From an uncultured Paracoccaceae bacterium (GTDB lineage Bacteria > Pseudomonadota > Alphaproteobacteria > Rhodobacterales > Rhodobacteraceae), in assembly GCA_947498415.1 (NCBI GenBank), contig CANMKB010000002.1, positions 671,274-735,273 of the forward strand: a stretch of 64,000 nucleotides of DNA, read 5' to 3'. The notes beneath the pieces were generated by a model, which did no database searches, was not told the DNA's origin, and worked only from the letters and a program-made list of their open reading frames with translations. The position numbers and the translations under genes were made by a program. This document shows positions 1 through 8,498 of the stretch, piece by piece. Within the stretch, counting starts at the first letter, position 1; every line of letters begins with the position of its first letter.

Positions 1-14
1 CAAGGAGTACACAC

Positions 15-1244
15 ATGCGTCGTGTTGTCGTCACCGGTTTGGGCATCGTGTCCTCAATCGGCAATAATGCAGAAGAAGTCATCGCCTCTTTGCGCGAAGG
101 TAAATCTGGCATCGAATCCAGCCCTGAAATGGTGGAACACGGGTTCCGTAGCCAAGTTGCAGGCACGTTGAAGATCAACACTGCGGATCACATCGACAAG
201 CGCACCTTGCGTTTCATGGGTGATGGCGCGGCCTATGCCCATATCGCGATGAGCCAAGCGATTGCTGACGCTGGTCTTGAAGAAGATCAGATCGTCAACG
301 AACGTACAGGCCTTGTTGCTGGCTCTGGTGGCCCGTCCACATCTGCGATGCTGACGGCGCACCAAACCGTTGCCAAAACCGGCGCGACCAAGCGTATTGG
401 GCCATTCGCGGTACCGAAATGCATGAGCTCTACGATTTCCGCAAACCTCGCAACAGCGTTTAAGATCAAAGGGATCAACTACTCGATCACTTCGGCTTGC
501 TCTACATCGCTGCATTGTATCGGCAACGCCGCAGAGCAAATTATGATGGGCAAACAAGACGTTATGTTTGCAGGTGGCGGCGAAGAGCTAGACTGGACAC
601 TGTCTTGCCTGTTTGACGCGATGGGCGCGATGTCTTCGAAAAAGAACGACGAGCCTACCAAAGCGTCCCGCGCGTTTGACCAAGACCGCGACGGTTTTGT
701 CATCACCGGCGGCGGCGGTATTGTGGTGCTGGAAGATCTGGAACACGCTCTGGCGCGTGGTGCCAAGATTTACGCCGAAGTTACTGGTTTTGCAGCGACA
801 TCAGACGGCCATGACATGGTGGCCCCCTCTGGCGAAGGCGGAGAACGCGCAATGCGTTTGGCTCTGCAAACGCTGCCAGAAGGCCGAAAGGTCAGCTATA
901 TCAATGCACACGGCACATCTACGCCGGTGGGTGACGTGGGCGAAGTAGAAGCGGTCCGTCGCGTGTTTGGCGAAGGCTCTGTGCCTCCGATCAGCTCGAC
1001 CAAATCCATGACCGGCCATGGTCAGGGTGCGGCTGGCGCGATGGAAGCGATCTTTTGCTTGCTGATGCTCGACAATGATTTCATCACCCCTTCGATCAAC
1101 GTGGAAACACTGGCCGAAGGCATCAACGAAGGTGAAATCGCAACCAAATATGTAGAAAACGCCGGTCTGGACAGCGTGATGACCAACAGCTTTGGCTTTG
1201 GTGGCACCAATGGATCTATGATCCTGTCAAAGTACAACGGCTGA
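15..1244 (+). CDS. fabB: Beta-ketoacyl-ACP synthase I (FabB)
   Basis: Condensing enzyme of type II fatty acid synthesis: joins malonyl-ACP to a growing acyl chain, including the cis-3-decenoyl intermediate of unsaturated fatty acid synthesis. The 409-residue protein has the full Cys-His-His set: Cys162 in SACSTS, His299 in NAHGTSTPVGD and His335 in GHGQGAAG, plus the C-terminal FGFGGTNG motif. AGGAG at 3-7 is a good ribosome site for the ATG at 15. fabI follows within 15 bases, so the two are co-transcribed. In related genomes fabA normally precedes this gene; it would lie left of the window. FabB rather than FabF is favoured by length, motif spacing and the fabI neighbour. Confidence 0.96.
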   Translation: MRRVVVTGLGIVSSIGNNAEEVIASLREGKSGIESSPEMVEHGFRSQVAGTLKINTADHIDKRTLRFMGDGAAYAHIAMSQAIADAGLEEDQIVNERTGLVAGSGGPSTSAMLTAHQTVAKTGATKRIGPFAVPKCMSSTISANLATAFKIKGINYSITSACSTSLHCIGNAAEQIMMGKQDVMFAGGGEELDWTLSCLFDAMGAMSSKKNDEPTKASRAFDQDRDGFVITGGGGIVVLEDLEHALARGAKIYAEVTGFAATSDGHDMVAPSGEGGERAMRLALQTLPEGRKVSYINAHGTSTPVGDVGEVEAVRRVFGEGSVPPISSTKSMTGHGQGAAGAMEAIFCLLMLDNDFITPSINVETLAEGINEGEIATKYVENAGLDSVMTNSFGFGGTNGSMILSKYNG

Positions 1245-1259
1245 TCAAGGAATTTGACA

Positions 1260-2051
1260 ATGTCAGATCAAATGAAGGGCAAGCGCGGCCTGATTATGGG
1301 TGTTGCGAACCAACGTTCCATCGCCTGGGGCATCGCAAAAGCCATGCACGAGGCCGGTGCCGAATTGGCGTTCACCTATCAGGGTGAAGCCTTTGGCCAG
1401 CGCCTTGCGCCGCTCGCTGAAAGTGTTGGCAGTGATTTCATGGTGGATGTTGACGTGACCGATGATGCGTCGCTGGACACTGCTTTTGATCAAATCCAAG
1501 AGCGCTGGGGCAGCCTTGATTTCGTGGTTCACGCGATTGCCTATTCTGATAAAAACGAGCTGACGGGCCGTTTTGTGGATACATCTCGTGCGAACTTTAA
1601 GAACTCACTGGATATTTCAGCCTACTCTTTGATCGAAGTGGCACGCCGTGCGCATCCTTTGATGAAAGACAACGGCGGCACGTTGTTGACCTTGACCTAT
1701 CAAGGCTCAAACCGTGTGACGCCCTTCTATAACGTCATGGGTGTTGCCAAAGCCGCTTTGGAAGCGACCACGCGTTACTTGGCCAACGATCTTGGCCCAG
1801 ACGGCATCCGTGTGAATGCGATCTCTCCGGGCCCAATGAAAACCTTGGCCGGTGCAGCCATTGGCGGGGCACGCAAGACCTTCCGCCAAACCGAACAGAA
1901 CGCGCCAATGCGGTCTAACGCAACGCTAGAGGCCGTGGGCGGTACCGCGGTATATTTGGCGTCTGATGCGGGGGCTTACACCACGGGTGAAATCATCCGC
2001 GTGGATGGTGGCTATCATGTTCTGGGCATGCCCCAGTCTGAAAACCTGTAA
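1260..2051 (+). CDS. fabI: Enoyl-ACP reductase, NADH-dependent (FabI)
   Basis: Catalyses the last step of each fatty acid elongation cycle, reducing trans-2-enoyl-ACP. It is a short-chain dehydrogenase fold of 263 residues with the FabI glycine motif GVANQRSIAWGIA near the N-terminus and the FabI Tyr-X6-Lys pair in YNVMGVAK, followed by SPGPMKTLAG. The ATG at 1260 is preferred over an in-frame TTG at 1254 because AAGGAA at 1247-1252 sits seven bases before it. It is the last gene of the fab operon and is followed by a strong terminator. Confidence 0.95.
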   Translation: MSDQMKGKRGLIMGVANQRSIAWGIAKAMHEAGAELAFTYQGEAFGQRLAPLAESVGSDFMVDVDVTDDASLDTAFDQIQERWGSLDFVVHAIAYSDKNELTGRFVDTSRANFKNSLDISAYSLIEVARRAHPLMKDNGGTLLTLTYQGSNRVTPFYNVMGVAKAALEATTRYLANDLGPDGIRVNAISPGPMKTLAGAAIGGARKTFRQTEQNAPMRSNATLEAVGGTAVYLASDAGAYTTGEIIRVDGGYHVLGMPQSENL

Positions 2052-2072
2052 CAAGATCAGTCAATTACGTGT

Positions 2073-2103
2073 AAAAAAAGCCCGGCACTGCCGGGCTTTT
2101 TTT
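2073..2103. terminator. Bidirectional intrinsic terminator between fabI and the FKBP gene
   Basis: A seven-base perfect stem GCCCGGC/GCCGGGC with an ACT loop, flanked by seven A on the left and seven T on the right. It can end both the plus-strand fab operon and the convergent minus-strand gene. Confidence 0.93.
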
Positions 2104-2124
2104 CATTTTCGCGACGGCATCAAT

Positions 2125-2553
2125 TTAGCCGATAGACACAAGTTCCAGCGCAAATGTGAGGTCTTTGCCAGCCAGATCGTGGTTTGCATCAAGCGTGACA
2201 GTGTCGTCTGTCACATTGGCTACTTTCACCGGCAGAACGTGCCCATCAGGCGACTGCATCTGCAACATCAAGCCAACTTCCAAAGGAATGTCATCTGGGA
2301 TCTGTGCGCGTGGCACATCTTGAATCATGGCTTCGTTGACAGGGCCATAGGCGTTTTCACATGGGATATTGACGGTCTTCTTTTCACCCACAGTCATACC
2401 TGTGACGCCGTCGTCAAACCCCTTGATCACTTGGCCAGAACCAAGTTCAAACGCAAGCGGGTCACGTCCTTCAGAGCTGTCAAATACCGTGCCGTCGTCG
2501 AGAGTGCCGGTGTAGTGAATGCTGACGGAATCGCCCGCTTTTGCCGCTGTCAT
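2125..2553 (-). CDS. FKBP-type peptidyl-prolyl cis-trans isomerase, SlyD-like
   Basis: A 142-residue protein with the SlyD-type FKBP arrangement: an N-terminal FKBP half (GDSVSIHYTGTLDDGTVFDSS, then FELGSGQVIKGFDDGVTGM), an inserted flap domain (about residues 65-125) and the closing FKBP strand. It should catalyse prolyl isomerisation and act as a cytoplasmic folding helper. The histidine- and cysteine-rich nickel-binding tail of enteric SlyD is absent, so a metallochaperone role is not supported. Monocistronic, convergent with fabI and divergent from the dehalogenase gene. Confidence 0.9.
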   Translation of the reverse strand: MTAAKAGDSVSIHYTGTLDDGTVFDSSEGRDPLAFELGSGQVIKGFDDGVTGMTVGEKKTVNIPCENAYGPVNEAMIQDVPRAQIPDDIPLEVGLMLQMQSPDGHVLPVKVANVTDDTVTLDANHDLAGKDLTFALELVSIG

Positions 2554-2615
2554 ATGTTATCCAATCCTATTCATCGGCCCCGGGTTTGAAAGGCCATAAG
2601 CCAGCAAACTAGGCG

Positions 2616-2625
2616 GTGACGTCAC
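2616..2625. promoter_or_regulatory. Perfect 10-bp palindrome in the divergent FKBP/dehalogenase interval
   Basis: GTGACGTCAC is a perfect palindrome between two divergent genes (starts at 2553 minus and 2693 plus). A dimeric regulator could bind it, but a palindrome of this length can arise by chance and I cannot name a family. Confidence 0.3.
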
Positions 2626-2692
2626 GAAGTGCAAACCGATCAATTGACTTTATGCAAACTTACGTCATCCTTTTTTCAACAAGGAGGCGCCC

Positions 2693-3382
2693 ATGCCCAT
2701 CACAACCTGCGTGTTTGATGCCTATGGCACACTGTTTGATGTCACTGCAGCGGCCCGTGAGGTTGCTGCCGAACCCGGTTTTGAAGACCTTGGCGACCAG
2801 TGGCCCAAGTTGGCCTCGGACTGGCGTTTAAAACAGCTGCAATACTCTTGGCTGCGGGCGATCACCGATGAGCACACGGATTTTTGGGAAGTCACCGAAA
2901 ACGCATTGGAATGGGCGTTACAGGCTTCAGGCCTTTTGGATGACAAAAAACTACGCGAACGATTGCTGCAATTGTATTGGGAGCTGTCTGCCTACGAAGA
3001 AGTCCCCAACATGCTGCGCAAGCTTAAGGCGCGGGGATTGAATACGGCAATTCTGTCTAACGGCTCTCCGGCGATGTTGCAGGGGGCTGTCGACAGTGCA
3101 CACATCGGCGGGCTTTTGGATGACATCTTGAGTGTCGAAGCGGTGGGCATCTTTAAACCCGATCGACGTGTCTATGAGCTTGTGACCAAGCGATTTTCCT
3201 GTGCACCAGACGAAGTGTTGTTTGTCTCGTCCAATGGCTGGGACGCCGCCGGGGCAAGCGGATTTGGTTTTCAGACCGCTTGGGTCAATCGTGCGTCAGA
3301 ACCGGTTGACCGCCTGCCCCATATTCCCCACCATGAGCTAAGCGATTTAACAACCATTCCAAACTTAACGGCCCCGACTTAA
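2693..3382 (+). CDS. Haloacid dehalogenase, type II (HAD superfamily)
   Basis: Predicted L-2-haloacid dehalogenase, hydrolysing carbon-halogen bonds of 2-haloacids to 2-hydroxy acids. The 229 residues show the four HAD motifs: FDAYGTLFD with nucleophile Asp9, LSNGSP, the lysine of KPDRRVY, and SSNGWDAAGA. The SSNGWDxxGA form of motif IV is typical of type II dehalogenases rather than phosphatases, and the length matches. AAGGAGG at 2682-2688 sets the start. It heads a plus-strand run of accessory hydrolases. The physiological substrate cannot be read from sequence; marine haloacetates are an inference. Confidence 0.88.
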   Translation: MPITTCVFDAYGTLFDVTAAAREVAAEPGFEDLGDQWPKLASDWRLKQLQYSWLRAITDEHTDFWEVTENALEWALQASGLLDDKKLRERLLQLYWELSAYEEVPNMLRKLKARGLNTAILSNGSPAMLQGAVDSAHIGGLLDDILSVEAVGIFKPDRRVYELVTKRFSCAPDEVLFVSSNGWDAAGASGFGFQTAWVNRASEPVDRLPHIPHHELSDLTTIPNLTAPT

Positions 3383-3406
3383 CCGGGATAGCATAACGGG
3401 ACTCCA

Positions 3407-4231
3407 ATGCCGCATTTTAAAACTTCTGACGGTCTGACTCTGCATTACACCGATGAGGGCGCCGGCGTTCCGATATTGTGCTTGGCGGGACTGACACGAA
3501 ATTCTCAGGATTTTTCTTATATTTCCGATAAATTTAGCGGCGTGCGCCTGATCAAAATGGATTATCGCGGGCGCGGAAAATCTGATTGGGCCAGCGACTA
3601 CACCACCTACAACATTCCACGCGAAAGCCAGGATGCATTGGAATTGATGGATCATCTGAACATCAATCGCTTTGCGGTTTTAGGCACATCTCGTGGCGGC
3701 ATGTGCGCGCTGACCATAGGTGCCATCGAAATGCAACGCCTGATGGGTGTCGCGTTTAATGACATTGGACCCGTCATCGAACAAGCGGGCATAGATGTCA
3801 TCATGAATTTCGTCGGGCGCAACCCCGGCTTTCAAACCCTTTCTGACGCTGCGGCGGCCCGCCCCAAAGCCATGGCGGGCTTTGCAAATGTGCCCAACAG
3901 CCGGTGGCGCGATGAGGTGGCAAAGCTTTATCATCAGGCGCCAGATGGTTTGATCATTAACTATGATCCCAAGTTGCGCGATGCAATCTCGGGCAACCGC
4001 CTTGAAGACGTTCCTGATCTTTGGCCCTTTTACGAGGCCTTGTCGCATGTGCCGATTGCAGTAATCCGTGGGGCACATTCTGACATCCTGAGCCGTGAGA
4101 CCTTTCTGGAAATGGGAAAACGTATCCCTCACGCGATTAGTGCACAGGTCGCCGATCGCGGGCACGTTCCCTTTTTGGATGAGCCAGAGGCATTGCACGC
4201 CTTGCGCCAATGGATTGCCAAATTGGCATAA
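3407..4231 (+). CDS. Alpha/beta hydrolase
   Basis: A 274-residue alpha/beta-hydrolase fold protein. Visible features are the oxyanion region LCLAGLTRNSQDF, the MDYRGRGKSDW strand-turn, the nucleophile elbow GTSRGG with Ser95, an acid candidate in GAHSDILS and the catalytic histidine in DRGHVPFLDEPEA. The full triad is therefore present, unlike the related protein at 5495-6280. Substrate unknown; roseobacter homologues are annotated only as hydrolases. The start is 24 bases after the dehalogenase stop, so the two are probably transcribed together. Confidence 0.85.
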   Translation: MPHFKTSDGLTLHYTDEGAGVPILCLAGLTRNSQDFSYISDKFSGVRLIKMDYRGRGKSDWASDYTTYNIPRESQDALELMDHLNINRFAVLGTSRGGMCALTIGAIEMQRLMGVAFNDIGPVIEQAGIDVIMNFVGRNPGFQTLSDAAAARPKAMAGFANVPNSRWRDEVAKLYHQAPDGLIINYDPKLRDAISGNRLEDVPDLWPFYEALSHVPIAVIRGAHSDILSRETFLEMGKRIPHAISAQVADRGHVPFLDEPEALHALRQWIAKLA

Positions 4232-4298
4232 CGATCATTTGGTTTTGCCCCGCCCCGTAATCCGCTAGTTTAACAGCGTACCATTTCCCGAGGGCCCT

Positions 4299-5498
4299 AT
4301 GACTCGTTTCACCATCGCTTCATTCAATGTCAAAAACCTGATCGGAGCAGATCAGGAATACTATCGCTTTCAAAGTTACACCCCAGAGGAATATGCGTGG
4401 AAAGTAGACTGGATGGCAGACCAACTGCTGTCGATGGATGCCGACATCATTGGCTTTCAAGAGATCTTCGAAGAAAGTGCATTGCGTGATGTGATCACAG
4501 AGGCGGATGAACGCGGCGATGCGCTTAACTCTGCCGTGGTGCCTGGGCGTGACAAACGTTATCACCGTAAAGCCATTTTCAAAAAGCTTGGCTTTGGCGG
4601 GTACAAAAAGGCCGGGCTTGCCTTTGCGCCAAACGCCAATGACACCGGAACGCCGGGTCAGCGCCGACCGGGCGTCGCCATTCTGAGCCGCTTTGGATTT
4701 GTCGAAGACCCCGAAGTCATTCAAGTGTTAAAAGAACCGCTGGAAATTCCGTTTCAAGCGCTCGGTGGTGGTGATGCAGGCAGCTATAAAGTCGACCGCC
4801 TATCGCGCCCCATCCTTAAGGCGCGCATCCCCGTTGGGGACAGTGAAATCACTGTGTTTACCTGCCACCTGAAATCCAAACTAGGAGAGCTTGATCGGCC
4901 AGAGGGCGCAGAATTTGCCCCTGCAGCTGATCTGACATCCTATGACCCAATCGGACGTGCGATGGGTGCCTTGCGCGCCGCGCTGCGCCGTATGGCCGAG
5001 GCTTGGGTGCTGCGGCGCGAGATCGTGGCGGAGCTCAACCTGGGCCGTGCCGTTATGGTTACTGGCGATTTCAACGATGGAGAACATGCTGTCAGCTCTG
5101 AAATCATCTCGGGTGAAGTTCCTTTCAAGAACTACAGCTGGATGCTGCGCCACGATGCAGAAACCCCTAGGGATCGGTATTCCGCCCAAGAGGATGCTCA
5201 GATTCGCTCTGAAATGGATCGCTTGCGCCTGACCTCTGCCGAGAAACTGTTTGTCCGCAAAAGTTTGCGAGATATGGTGTACACCACAGCCTTTGGCGGT
5301 GTTCACGAAAGCATCGACCAGATTTATCTCTCACACCACTTCGCCCCCGAAAACGAAAATCAAATGGGTGAGATGGAATACTTCAGTGTGTTAAACGACC
5401 ATCTGACCGACGGCAGCCACCCCGAAGCCCCCTACAACAAGCTGGCCAGTGACCACGGGCAAATCATGGCTCATATGCGCATCGGCCCTGCGGAATGA
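4299..5498 (+). CDS. Endonuclease/exonuclease/phosphatase family protein
   Basis: A 399-residue metal-dependent phosphoesterase of the DNase I/exonuclease III fold. The N-terminal IASFNVKNL, the GFQEIFEE acid, FTCHLKSK (His), VTGDFNDGE (Asp, Asn) and the C-terminal SDHGQIMA (Asp-His pair) are the expected catalytic blocks in order. No signal peptide is evident, so a cytoplasmic location is likely. The substrate could be nucleic acid, a phosphoinositide-like lipid head group or another phosphodiester; the sequence does not decide. The last bases overlap the next start as ATGA, indicating translational coupling. Confidence 0.82.
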   Translation: MTRFTIASFNVKNLIGADQEYYRFQSYTPEEYAWKVDWMADQLLSMDADIIGFQEIFEESALRDVITEADERGDALNSAVVPGRDKRYHRKAIFKKLGFGGYKKAGLAFAPNANDTGTPGQRRPGVAILSRFGFVEDPEVIQVLKEPLEIPFQALGGGDAGSYKVDRLSRPILKARIPVGDSEITVFTCHLKSKLGELDRPEGAEFAPAADLTSYDPIGRAMGALRAALRRMAEAWVLRREIVAELNLGRAVMVTGDFNDGEHAVSSEIISGEVPFKNYSWMLRHDAETPRDRYSAQEDAQIRSEMDRLRLTSAEKLFVRKSLRDMVYTTAFGGVHESIDQIYLSHHFAPENENQMGEMEYFSVLNDHLTDGSHPEAPYNKLASDHGQIMAHMRIGPAE

Positions 5499-6280
5499 AG
5501 GCGCCGCTTGATGATGTCTCCCTGCATTACGAAGACATAGGTGATCCACAGGCCCCGGCCCTTGTGTTTGCCCATACTTTGGGAACATCTGCGGATATCT
5601 GGGACGCCGTCATTGCGCGTTTACCGCGTGGGTTGCGTGTAATCCGCTATGACCTGCGCGGGCATGGGCAATCTGATGTACCGCCTGCCCCATATTCGAT
5701 GGGCAGTATGGTGCGCGACGCAGAGCGTTTGCTCGATTTTCTATCAGTTCAAGATGCCGTGTTTTGCGGATTAGGTCTGGGTGGCATGATTGCGCAAGGG
5801 TTGGCTGTGAAACGGTTGGATCAAGTGCGTGCGCTTGTGTTGTGCAACACCGCCGTAAAAATCGGGCATGGCCCCCATTGGGACAACCGCATTGCCTTGG
5901 CCGGTCGATCAGGGCTGAGCTATCTTGCACAAGAGATTGTGCCGATGTGGTTCGCCGCTTACGCAGCCAAATCAGCACAAGCAATGGCGACAAAAGATCA
6001 CTTTTTGCGATCTGATCCACAAGGCGTCATCGGGGCAATGGCCGCAATCCGCGGCACTGATTTTTACACCCCCACCAGCGGCTTGCGCCTGCAAACGCTG
6101 GGAATATCTGGCGCTGATGACCGAATGGTGCCCCCTGATCTGTCTCGCGAAACCTGTGATTTGATCCCAGGATCAGAATTTCAGGTCATCCGCCGTGCCG
6201 GCCATTTGGCCTGTGTGGATCAACCCGAGATTTTCGCTGAACACTTGAACGGGTTCCTCAAACGGATTGCACATACCTAA
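5495..6280 (+). CDS. PcaD-like (3-oxoadipate enol-lactonase family) protein lacking the nucleophile serine
   Basis: Clear relative of beta-ketoadipate enol-lactone hydrolase PcaD: 261 residues, FAHTLGTSADIWD, RYDLRGHGQSDVPPAPYS, GTDFYTPTSGLRL and the histidine of RAGHLACVDQPE all match the family. At the nucleophile elbow, where PcaD has G-L-S-x-G-G, this protein reads GLGLGG: residue 94 is Gly (GGT, 5774-5776) instead of Ser, one base from AGT. The acid (GADDRM) and histidine remain. Seen directly: the substitution. Known: the serine is the nucleophile. Inferred: it cannot act as a normal lactonase and may bind a ligand, have another activity or be decaying. It overlaps the preceding gene by four bases and is followed by a broken PcaB relative. 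Confidence 0.85.
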   Translation: MKAPLDDVSLHYEDIGDPQAPALVFAHTLGTSADIWDAVIARLPRGLRVIRYDLRGHGQSDVPPAPYSMGSMVRDAERLLDFLSVQDAVFCGLGLGGMIAQGLAVKRLDQVRALVLCNTAVKIGHGPHWDNRIALAGRSGLSYLAQEIVPMWFAAYAAKSAQAMATKDHFLRSDPQGVIGAMAAIRGTDFYTPTSGLRLQTLGISGADDRMVPPDLSRETCDLIPGSEFQVIRRAGHLACVDQPEIFAEHLNGFLKRIAHT

Positions 6281-6354
6281 GGTCGCAACAACAGGCCTTT
6301 GCACTCCGCCAAAATTAGCGATAGACGGGCACCGCATTTGCGCACGAGGATCCA

Positions 6355-7134
6355 ATGGCCGCATCCATCTTTGAAAGCCCGCTTCTGGCAAAACGTTTCC
6401 CAACCGGAGACGCAGGACGCCTGTTTACAGACACCGCAGAGGTTCGCGCCCTGCTGTTGGTGGCGGGCAGCTTGGCCAAAGCGCAAGGCGAACTGGGTTT
6501 GATCCCCGAGGACTCGGCATTTTTCATCCACCGCAGCGCGATGGAAGTTCAGATCGATCCGGCCGGCTTGGCGAAGGGCCTGACCTCTGACGCAGAGGTT
6601 GTTGCCCAGCTTAAAGACGCCTTTGCCACTGCGATGGAAGCCCCGGAACATGCCCAATACATTCTAACCGATGTAGACCCGCTGGATATTGTGCGCACCG
6701 CGCGGGTGTTGCGTCTGCGCCAACTTTTGTCGCTTTGCGAAAAGAGTTTGGCTGAACGGTCAGAAACCGAATTTAAGTTTCAGGTGGCCAAGCTGGAAAA
6801 GCTGCGCACCACTGCATTGATCTTGTCATTTCATCAAGTCGGTCCAGTGCGCACGAAGCTGGCGGAAGCCCTGCGTTTGAATGAACCGCACGCACCATGG
6901 CCGACAGACGAACATCCGATCATTGATGTTTCAGCCTGGCTGACAGAAACATGCGCGATTACTGCACATCTTGATGGCCCTCGCAAAGACGACCGGCAGG
7001 CACTTTCAGCGATGACAAGCGCCTTGCACCAATCATTGCAACTATCTCCGACAAACATGACAACCTATTGTCTACCGCAGATCGCACTTTCCACTTTCAG
7101 CGCTTTGATCCTTATATCGCCTCCCGTCACTTAA
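6355..7134 (+). CDS. Truncated PcaB-like (3-carboxy-cis,cis-muconate cycloisomerase) protein
   Basis: 259 residues related to PcaB of the fumarase/argininosuccinate lyase superfamily, whose members here are usually about 350-450 residues. The first ~100 residues align well (LFTDTAEVRALLLV, IPEDSAFFIHRSAMEVQIDPAGLA, AMEAPEHAQY). The usual HWGATSQDIMDT block is replaced by ILTDVDPLDIVRT, the H-x-D-x-P-x-A region is missing after residue ~130, and the GSSxMPHKxNP loop that carries the catalytic serine is absent because the reading frame ends at TSALHQSLQ plus an unrelated tail. GAGGA precedes the start and the frame is intact, so it may be expressed, but cycloisomerase activity is not expected. 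No remnant of the missing part is visible downstream. Confidence 0.75.
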   Translation: MAASIFESPLLAKRFPTGDAGRLFTDTAEVRALLLVAGSLAKAQGELGLIPEDSAFFIHRSAMEVQIDPAGLAKGLTSDAEVVAQLKDAFATAMEAPEHAQYILTDVDPLDIVRTARVLRLRQLLSLCEKSLAERSETEFKFQVAKLEKLRTTALILSFHQVGPVRTKLAEALRLNEPHAPWPTDEHPIIDVSAWLTETCAITAHLDGPRKDDRQALSAMTSALHQSLQLSPTNMTTYCLPQIALSTFSALILISPPVT

Positions 7135-7208
7135 CCTACGTATTTGCCTACTTTTCGTTCATGCATCCCCGCTCTATCGTGCTTTAAGAACGATTTGAAA
7201 GCGATCCG

Positions 7209-8429
7209 ATGCGCGACCGGCTCCCCATCCTATTTATCATCTTTACGGTGATCCTTGATTCCATGGGGATCGGGCTGATCATGCCCGTGATGCCAGACCT
7301 TTTGCGCGAGGTGCGCGGTGGTGATTTGTCAAATGCCGCGATCTGGGGTGGTGTTCTGACGACTGCTTATGCCGCCATGCAGTTTCTGTTCTCCCCTTTG
7401 ATCGGCAATGTGTCAGACAGATGGGGCCGCCGCCCTGTCCTGTTGATCTCACTCCTTGCGATGGCAGGAGACTATCTATTGATGGCCACCGCAGGCTCGA
7501 TATGGCTGCTTTTGGTCGGGCGGATCATAGGCGGCATATGTGCGGCCACCCATTCTACTGCCGGGGCCTATATGGCGGATGTTTCTGATGACAAAGATAA
7601 GGCCCGCAACTTTGGCCTGCTGGGGGCTGGATTTGGCATTGGCTTTGTACTCGGCCCGATGTTGGGTGGCTTGCTTGCTGAATTTGGCACACGTGCACCG
7701 TTTTACGCAGCCGCAGGATTATCATTATTAAACGGCATCTTAGGTTGGTTTGTTTTGAAAGAAACCGTAACCGATGCCATTCGCAGGGCCTTCACATGGC
7801 GCCGCGCAAACCCATTGGGCGCGTTCAAATCTGTGACCCATTTACCGGGCCTACGTGGTCTGCTGACGGTCTTCTTTTTCTATCAGATTGCTGGGTTCGT
7901 CTATCCGGTGACTTGGGCCTATTTCACCATTGAACGGCTTGGATGGGGCCCGGGGATGATTGGCGCGTCTCTTGCCCTATTCGGCGTGTGTTTCGCAATT
8001 GTCCAAGGGGTGCTTGTTCAGCCCTCGATCCGTTTATTTGGCGAACGCGGCACTGTGATTGTGGGGTTCGGCCTTGAGGTTGTAATGCTGATCAGCCTCG
8101 CATTCGCCAAGTGGAGCTGGCTTGTGCTTGCGCTTACGCCTTTTGCAGCTTTGGCCGGAATTGGGGTGCCTGCCCTACAGGCGATCATGTCTCAACGCAT
8201 CCCCGATGATGCGCAGGGGGAATTGCAGGGGGTGATGGCCTCTGCCACCTCAATCGCTCTGGTATTGTCGCCCTTGGTGATGACTCAGGCGTTTGCCTAT
8301 TTTTCAGGGCCATCCGCGCCAGTATACCTCCCCGGCGCTGCCTTTTTAGTCGCGGCTCTTTTGATGGGGGTCTCTATTGCTGTTTTTGTCGGGCAATCTG
8401 TGAAAGATGTCGCGCAACCAGAAGCATAA
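7209..8429 (+). CDS. MFS efflux transporter, TCR/Tet family
   Basis: A 406-residue major facilitator with about twelve hydrophobic segments. The N-terminal FTVILDSMGIGLIMPVMPDLLRE and the loop 2-3 motif GNVSDRWGRRPVLL are characteristic of the TetA-like 12-helix drug:proton antiporters; LGPMLGGLLAE matches the antiporter motif in helix 5. It should export an amphipathic compound from the cytoplasm using the proton gradient. Similarity to TetA is at family level; tetracycline resistance cannot be claimed. An ArsR-family regulator follows 69 bases later on the same strand. Confidence 0.88.
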   Translation: MRDRLPILFIIFTVILDSMGIGLIMPVMPDLLREVRGGDLSNAAIWGGVLTTAYAAMQFLFSPLIGNVSDRWGRRPVLLISLLAMAGDYLLMATAGSIWLLLVGRIIGGICAATHSTAGAYMADVSDDKDKARNFGLLGAGFGIGFVLGPMLGGLLAEFGTRAPFYAAAGLSLLNGILGWFVLKETVTDAIRRAFTWRRANPLGAFKSVTHLPGLRGLLTVFFFYQIAGFVYPVTWAYFTIERLGWGPGMIGASLALFGVCFAIVQGVLVQPSIRLFGERGTVIVGFGLEVVMLISLAFAKWSWLVLALTPFAALAGIGVPALQAIMSQRIPDDAQGELQGVMASATSIALVLSPLVMTQAFAYFSGPSAPVYLPGAAFLVAALLMGVSIAVFVGQSVKDVAQPEA

Positions 8430-8498
8430 CAGCATCCTTTCGCTCGCCCTTGACGTAATCCCATGTTAAAATACGGCAATTCAGTTCGGGGCAAGACA

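Noticed and set aside
7209..8429. Annotating the MFS pump as a tetracycline resistance gene
   Set aside because: Only family-level motifs are shared with TetA; no adjacent tetR and no evidence on substrate.
8430..8498. SqrR-type operator (ATTC-N8-GAAT) in front of the ArsR-family gene
   Set aside because: An ATTC is present but no GAAT at the required distance; autoregulation cannot be claimed.
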